A stretch of 64,000 bases of DNA from Paenibacillus piscarius. GTDB taxonomy: Bacteria; Bacillota; Bacilli; Paenibacillales; Paenibacillaceae. Positions 60,423 through 64,000 of this stretch are shown piece by piece. The number at the start of each line of letters is the position of its first letter. Within the stretch, counting starts at the first letter, position 1. The position numbers were made by a program, and so were the translations under genes. The stretch spans positions 1-64,000 of the forward strand of contig NZ_JAIEUI010000009.1 in assembly GCF_022234545.1 (NCBI RefSeq), given 5' to 3'. Under the pieces are notes generated by a model. That model was given only the letters and a program-made list of their open reading frames with translations. It made no database searches and was not told the origin of the DNA.

Positions 60423-61616
60423 TTATTGAGTGAAGGAGCCGAAGTCTGTAATCTCCAGCTTCACATCGATATGGACGGGCGTCCGGCTGAAGACCTCATC
60501 CCAGTGATCCTTGTATTTTCTCCATAACGCCGGCTTCTGGATGCGGAGCTTCTCCGAGAACCCGGCGGTATCGGCTTTATACTCCTTCTGCAGCTTGTGC
60601 ATCAGCTTCTGCATCATTTGCTCCAGCCGTTTGGTGAACAGTTTCTCAGATTTTTTCTCATGATGGGTAGCTGACGGGTATTCACCTGTCCTCCAGCTCT
60701 CGCTCAGCCTTCCTTCTGTTTCCACCTTAACATCGAAGGCCAGATTACCGTCAACCAGCTTGGTTGTGATCGTGCTTTTGATCATTTTCAATTCATAGGT
60801 GATCGGCTCATTGTTCTCATTATACGTTTTGATGACACCCGCTTGGGCGGAGTTGTTCAGCCAGGTCAGACATTCGGTGTCCTCCTGATCCAGTGTCCCT
60901 ACCCAGTGGCCGGTTTCCCCCTTGATCACTCCGGCGCCGGAGAATTCCGTCTCCCCGTTGGCCGTCACCAGATTCTGCAGCACAAAACTGCGTTTGGAGA
61001 ACATGAGCGCATCCATTTTAGACAGAATCACCGGGTCCAGGACCTTACTGGTCCGCTTCTGATTGCGCAGCATGTCCCGGATATGGAAGGCAGGGATTAC
61101 ATTCTGCTGCTTGGAGTTGAGCGTCTCCTCGGCCCGGCCTTGGCTTAAGAACACCATGGTGCTGGGGCGGATGTCATTATCGCGGAGCACGAAGTCCAGT
61201 AACTGGTTCATCTTTTGCCGCTTGAGCAGCTCGGTAGAGATGACAATCACTTTGAGATGGTGGCCGATGATCGGCCGTTCCCGCAGGATGGAATACTGCC
61301 GGAAGATCTCCAGCACAGAATCACCGGTTCCTCCAACGTTCAGATAGGGCGCTCCGCTGCTGCTCTGGTTCCCGGGATTATCTATGCCGCCAACGGAATT
61401 GGCCGGGACTACCTGCACAGTGGCTGTAATCTGATTCCGCTTCGTATAGGTTGCGCCCTGATCCTCCATCTGCTGTTCAGTATGTGTAAGCTTTGGAGTA
61501 TCCAGAGCCAGTCCGGCATACAGAGCCAGGTCCTCGATCTCCTTGCTGCTCCAGCAGGAGGTCTGTGTGGCCAGGATAAGCAGGCTGCAGAGCAGCAGCA
61601 GAATTCGTCTACACAT
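60423..61616 (-). CDS. spore germination lipoprotein, Ger(x)C family
   Basis: The C subunit of a nutrient germinant receptor, 397 residues, anchored outside the inner spore membrane. The signal peptide has lipobox QTSC (Cys21), followed by the family start WSSKEIEDLALYAGLALD. Domain motifs include IGHHLKVIVISTELLKR and PSTMVFLSQGRAEETL. Its start overlaps the end of the B subunit gene by eight bases. It is the last gene of a gerA-gerB-gerC operon. Confidence 0.93.
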   Translation of the reverse strand: MCRRILLLLCSLLILATQTSCWSSKEIEDLALYAGLALDTPKLTHTEQQMEDQGATYTKRNQITATVQVVPANSVGGIDNPGNQSSSGAPYLNVGGTGDSVLEIFRQYSILRERPIIGHHLKVIVISTELLKRQKMNQLLDFVLRDNDIRPSTMVFLSQGRAEETLNSKQQNVIPAFHIRDMLRNQKRTSKVLDPVILSKMDALMFSKRSFVLQNLVTANGETEFSGAGVIKGETGHWVGTLDQEDTECLTWLNNSAQAGVIKTYNENNEPITYELKMIKSTITTKLVDGNLAFDVKVETEGRLSESWRTGEYPSATHHEKKSEKLFTKRLEQMMQKLMHKLQKEYKADTAGFSEKLRIQKPALWRKYKDHWDEVFSRTPVHIDVKLEITDFGSFTQ

Positions 61617-62712
61617 GCTGCTTCAGCCCCTTCACCCGGACCAGCCAGACTACAGAGAGCAGCACTGGAACCAGGAAGAACAGCACTACGCCGATCTTAC
61701 CGATGGTATCCCCGAGAGCGAACAGGTCGCTTAAGGTCCGTGGAGTCATTGCCGAAAGGAACAGCAGCGGAACCATAGTGTAAATCACCGGATGGATCTT
61801 AAGCTTGAAGGTCTGGGACACAGCGAGTGACGCCTGGAAAAAAAAGCTGCTGAAGTTACAGAACATCTGCATCAGCCAGATGACCATGAACGGGAACTCC
61901 ATCCGCTCGAAGAAGAAGCCCGGCACCTCGAAGCTGCGCATCAGGTCGATGGTCGGCCAGGTGCTGGTAATAGGCGAATTAATGGATAAGCCGCCGATGA
62001 CCATAACGACCGTCAGCAGATAGAGCATCAGCGGAACGGATAAGCCTCCCAGGATAGCCTTGACTGCCTGCTTGGGGTTCTGCATGAAGGCGACCAGCGT
62101 CATGGTAACTTCACAACCGGTGAAGACAAGCACGGTGGACTTGAGTCCTGAGAATACGGGGGCGAGGCCATTGCCCAGTACAGGACGCAGATGATCGATA
62201 TCGAACAGCCGCAGGCTGAGCACGAACGAGATCAGCAGAATCATAATACTGATCGGAAAGACAATGGTGAAGACACGGGCAATAGAATTGATGCCTCCGT
62301 ATACCAGATAGGTACTGAGCCAGAGAAAAGGAAGAATCACCGCCCAGATCGGAGTCCCCTCCAGCAGGAAGAACAGGGTGACCTCGGCCAGACTGCGGAT
62401 CTCAAAGCCGGCGATAATAATGAAATAACCGATTAGCAGCAGGGACAGCGCCCCGCCGATGTACTTGCCGGTGAGCTTGCCTGCGTACTGGAAGACCGTT
62501 TTACCCGGGAACTGCTGGCTGATCTTCACCATGATGAATACAGCGAGCATAACAATAACTCCGCCGAGCAGGACAGAAATCCAGCCGTCCGGGGTCTTGA
62601 CCTCCTTGCTGACGCTGCGCGGCAGCGTCAATATTCCTGCGCCCAGCAGCGTATTGTTCAGGAAAATGGCCGCTTGTGTAGCCGTGATTTTATCATCAGT
62701 ACGTACGAACAT
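61609..62712 (-). CDS. germinant receptor B subunit (GerAB/ArcD/ProY transporter family)
   Basis: A 367-residue inner-membrane protein with about ten helices of the APC amino-acid transporter fold. It opens ITATQAAIFLNNTLLGAGIL, where GAGIL is the substrate-binding turn. In germinant receptors this subunit binds the nutrient. AGGAGG precedes the ATG. It lies 37 bp after the A subunit gene. Confidence 0.93.
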   Translation of the reverse strand: MFVRTDDKITATQAAIFLNNTLLGAGILTLPRSVSKEVKTPDGWISVLLGGVIVMLAVFIMVKISQQFPGKTVFQYAGKLTGKYIGGALSLLLIGYFIIIAGFEIRSLAEVTLFFLLEGTPIWAVILPFLWLSTYLVYGGINSIARVFTIVFPISIMILLISFVLSLRLFDIDHLRPVLGNGLAPVFSGLKSTVLVFTGCEVTMTLVAFMQNPKQAVKAILGGLSVPLMLYLLTVVMVIGGLSINSPITSTWPTIDLMRSFEVPGFFFERMEFPFMVIWLMQMFCNFSSFFFQASLAVSQTFKLKIHPVIYTMVPLLFLSAMTPRTLSDLFALGDTIGKIGVVLFFLVPVLLSVVWLVRVKGLKQHV

Positions 62713-62749
62713 GATACGGCGTTCCTCCTACCCGCACAGGCGCGGTTTA

Positions 62750-64000
62750 TCATTTGCGTTGCTTCAGCCTGGTCTTCATCATCAGCGGTCTGCGTTTCAT
62801 CAGCGCCATCGGGGCGCGGAGCAGCAGATCCTTCCAGTCGCTTAAGCGGAACGGCGAGATCGGCGTCAGATAGGGCACGCCGAAGCTTTTGAGCTTGGTC
62901 AGATGGCAGCAGATCAGCAGGAAGAACAGAATTGTCCCGTACATCCCCAGCACGGAAGCGAACAGCATCCCGGCGAAGCGTAGCATCCGCAGGGTAATTC
63001 CGGCACTGTACATCGGAATAGAGAAGGAAGAGATTGCGGTAACGGCTACCGTGATGACCAGGAAGGGGCTGACGATACCGGCCTGTACGGCAGCATCGCC
63101 GATGATCAGACCGCCGACGATCCCCATCGCCGGACCGATCGGCTTCGGCAGCCGGATGCCGGCCTCCCGCAGAATCTCAATCGAGACCTCCAGGATCAGC
63201 ACTTCTATTAATGAAGGGAAAGGTACCCCCTGCCGCGTCTTGATGATCGTAATCGCCAGCTCCGTGGGAATCAGCCCCGGATGGAAGGAGATGAACGAGA
63301 TGTACAGCGCCGGAGCCATTAAGGCCAGGAAGGAGGCGGCAAAACGCAGCAACCGCAGCAGCGTGCCCGGCAGCCAGCGCTCGTAATAATCCTCGGGTGA
63401 CTGCAGCAGCATACTGAACGTCACCGGAGCAATCAGTGCGAAGGGCGTGCCGTCCAGCAGAATAGCGACTCTTCCTTCCAGCAGGGCCGCGAGCACCCGG
63501 TCCGGCCGTTCGGTGTTCTGCAGCTGCTGGAAGGGGCTGAGATAGTTATCCTCAATCAACTGCTCGATATAGCCGGATTCGGCCAGGAAATCCATATCGA
63601 GCTTGCCGATCCGGTTTTTGACCTCGTCCAGCAGGTCAGTGTTAACGATATCCTTCATGTAGGCGACAACGATCTCCCGTTCGATGGCGGTTCCTGCCCG
63701 GAAGGATACCATCTCCAGCTGATCGCTAAGGCCCTGGCGGCGCAATATAGAGGTGTTCTCGCTAAGCACTTCCGTGAAGCCCAGTCTCGGGCCGCGGAGC
63801 AGCGCTTCGGAGACCGGCTCGTCTGCCTGCCGGCTGGGAGCACCGGGCATCTCGATCAGGAGACCGCAGGGCAGCCCTTCGATCAGGAGGGCAGCATGGC
63901 CGAAGAGGACAGACTTATTGAAGTCCCTGATATGCTCTTCCTGTCTAAGTTCGCTGAAGGGAAGACGGTGTCCGGCCACTTCAACAGAAGACTGTGGAGC
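62750..64000 (-). CDS. germinant receptor A subunit (GerA family), N-terminus cut by the window edge
   Basis: The frame runs off the right edge, so the true start lies outside; 416 residues are visible of a usual 480 to 540. The N-terminal cytoplasmic domain is followed by several membrane helices. GerA-family motifs include [56 protein letters not shown] and [20 protein letters not shown]. It is the first gene of the germination operon and forms the receptor complex with the B and C subunits. Confidence 0.93.
   Translation of the reverse strand, partial: APQSSVEVAGHRLPFSELRQEEHIRDFNKSVLFGHAALLIEGLPCGLLIEMPGAPSRQADEPVSEALLRGPRLGFTEVLSENTSILRRQGLSDQLEMVSFRAGTAIEREIVVAYMKDIVNTDLLDEVKNRIGKLDMDFLAESGYIEQLIEDNYLSPFQQLQNTERPDRVLAALLEGRVAILLDGTPFALIAPVTFSMLLQSPEDYYERWLPGTLLRLLRFAASFLALMAPALYISFISFHPGLIPTELAITIIKTRQGVPFPSLIEVLILEVSIEILREAGIRLPKPIGPAMGIVGGLIIGDAAVQAGIVSPFLVITVAVTAISSFSIPMYSAGITLRMLRFAGMLFASVLGMYGTILFFLLICCHLTKLKSFGVPYLTPISPFRLSDWKDLLLRAPMALMKRRPLMMKTRLKQRK

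Noticed and set aside
1..64000. tRNA, rRNA, transposase or phage genes
   Set aside because: None was recognised on either strand; the repeat elements lack any adjacent transposase or terminal target duplication I could see.

Overview
The window looks like the chromosome of a Paenibacillus-type Firmicute. Evidence: Bacillus-style AGGAGG ribosome binding sites, many GTG and TTG starts, a GerA/GerB/GerC spore germination operon, YesM/YesN-type two-component regulation next to a carbohydrate ABC transporter, several AraC regulators paired with glycosidases, and a fairly high GC content that leaves long empty antisense frames. No rRNA, tRNA, prophage, transposase or CRISPR array was seen. All genes look intact except the germination gene cut by the right edge.

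Layout. 0.1-9.2 kb: alpha-glucan phosphorylase, ribokinase and 3-dehydroquinate dehydratase, a response regulator/kinase/PepSY operon with a second secreted PepSY protein, a MerR-TipAS regulator and a DEDDh exonuclease. 9.4-14.9 kb: a two-gene unit made of a 139-residue unknown and a 1661-residue DUF4132/DUF5724-type protein. 15.3-21.3 kb: a PocR/GAF/LuxR regulator, then a compact chemosensory operon (MCP, CheW, CheA lacking P2). 21.4-24.4 kb: a spermidine-synthase-like protein and a MATE pump diverging from its TetR regulator across three operator copies. 24.5-31 kb: GH2 beta-mannosidase, a divergent DsbA-like/HxlR redox pair, a CYTH protein and threonine synthase. 32.1-42.9 kb: Gfo/Idh oxidoreductase, radical SAM/SPASM protein, a two-component pair, an alpha/beta hydrolase, a large methyltransferase, and a response regulator/ABC exporter/kinase unit. 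42.9-60.4 kb: sugar use, with an AraC/GH31 alpha-xylosidase pair, an SGNH esterase, YesMN-like regulators diverging from an ABC sugar importer, and LysR, AraC and GH42 beta-galactosidase genes. 60.4-64 kb: the germination operon on the minus strand.

The most unusual content is not protein coding. Several gene-poor gaps (27.25-27.44, 31.25-31.76, 46.94-47.11, 48.41-48.59 and 48.89-49.07 kb) hold dyad-symmetric elements of about 170-181 bp. Each is built from four 15-bp sites set at 51, then about 62 (one case 52), then 51 bp. The site sequence differs between families (TGTA/TACA type, GCGGAC type, TTGGA type) but the geometry is kept. A fourth kind of repeat at 15.0 kb is a plain tandem with the same 51-bp period. 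Two of the gaps also carry G-rich minisatellites beside the elements. This shared ruler across unrelated site sequences is the strongest candidate for something not yet described.

All calls come from reading the sequence and from knowledge of protein families. No database search was run.
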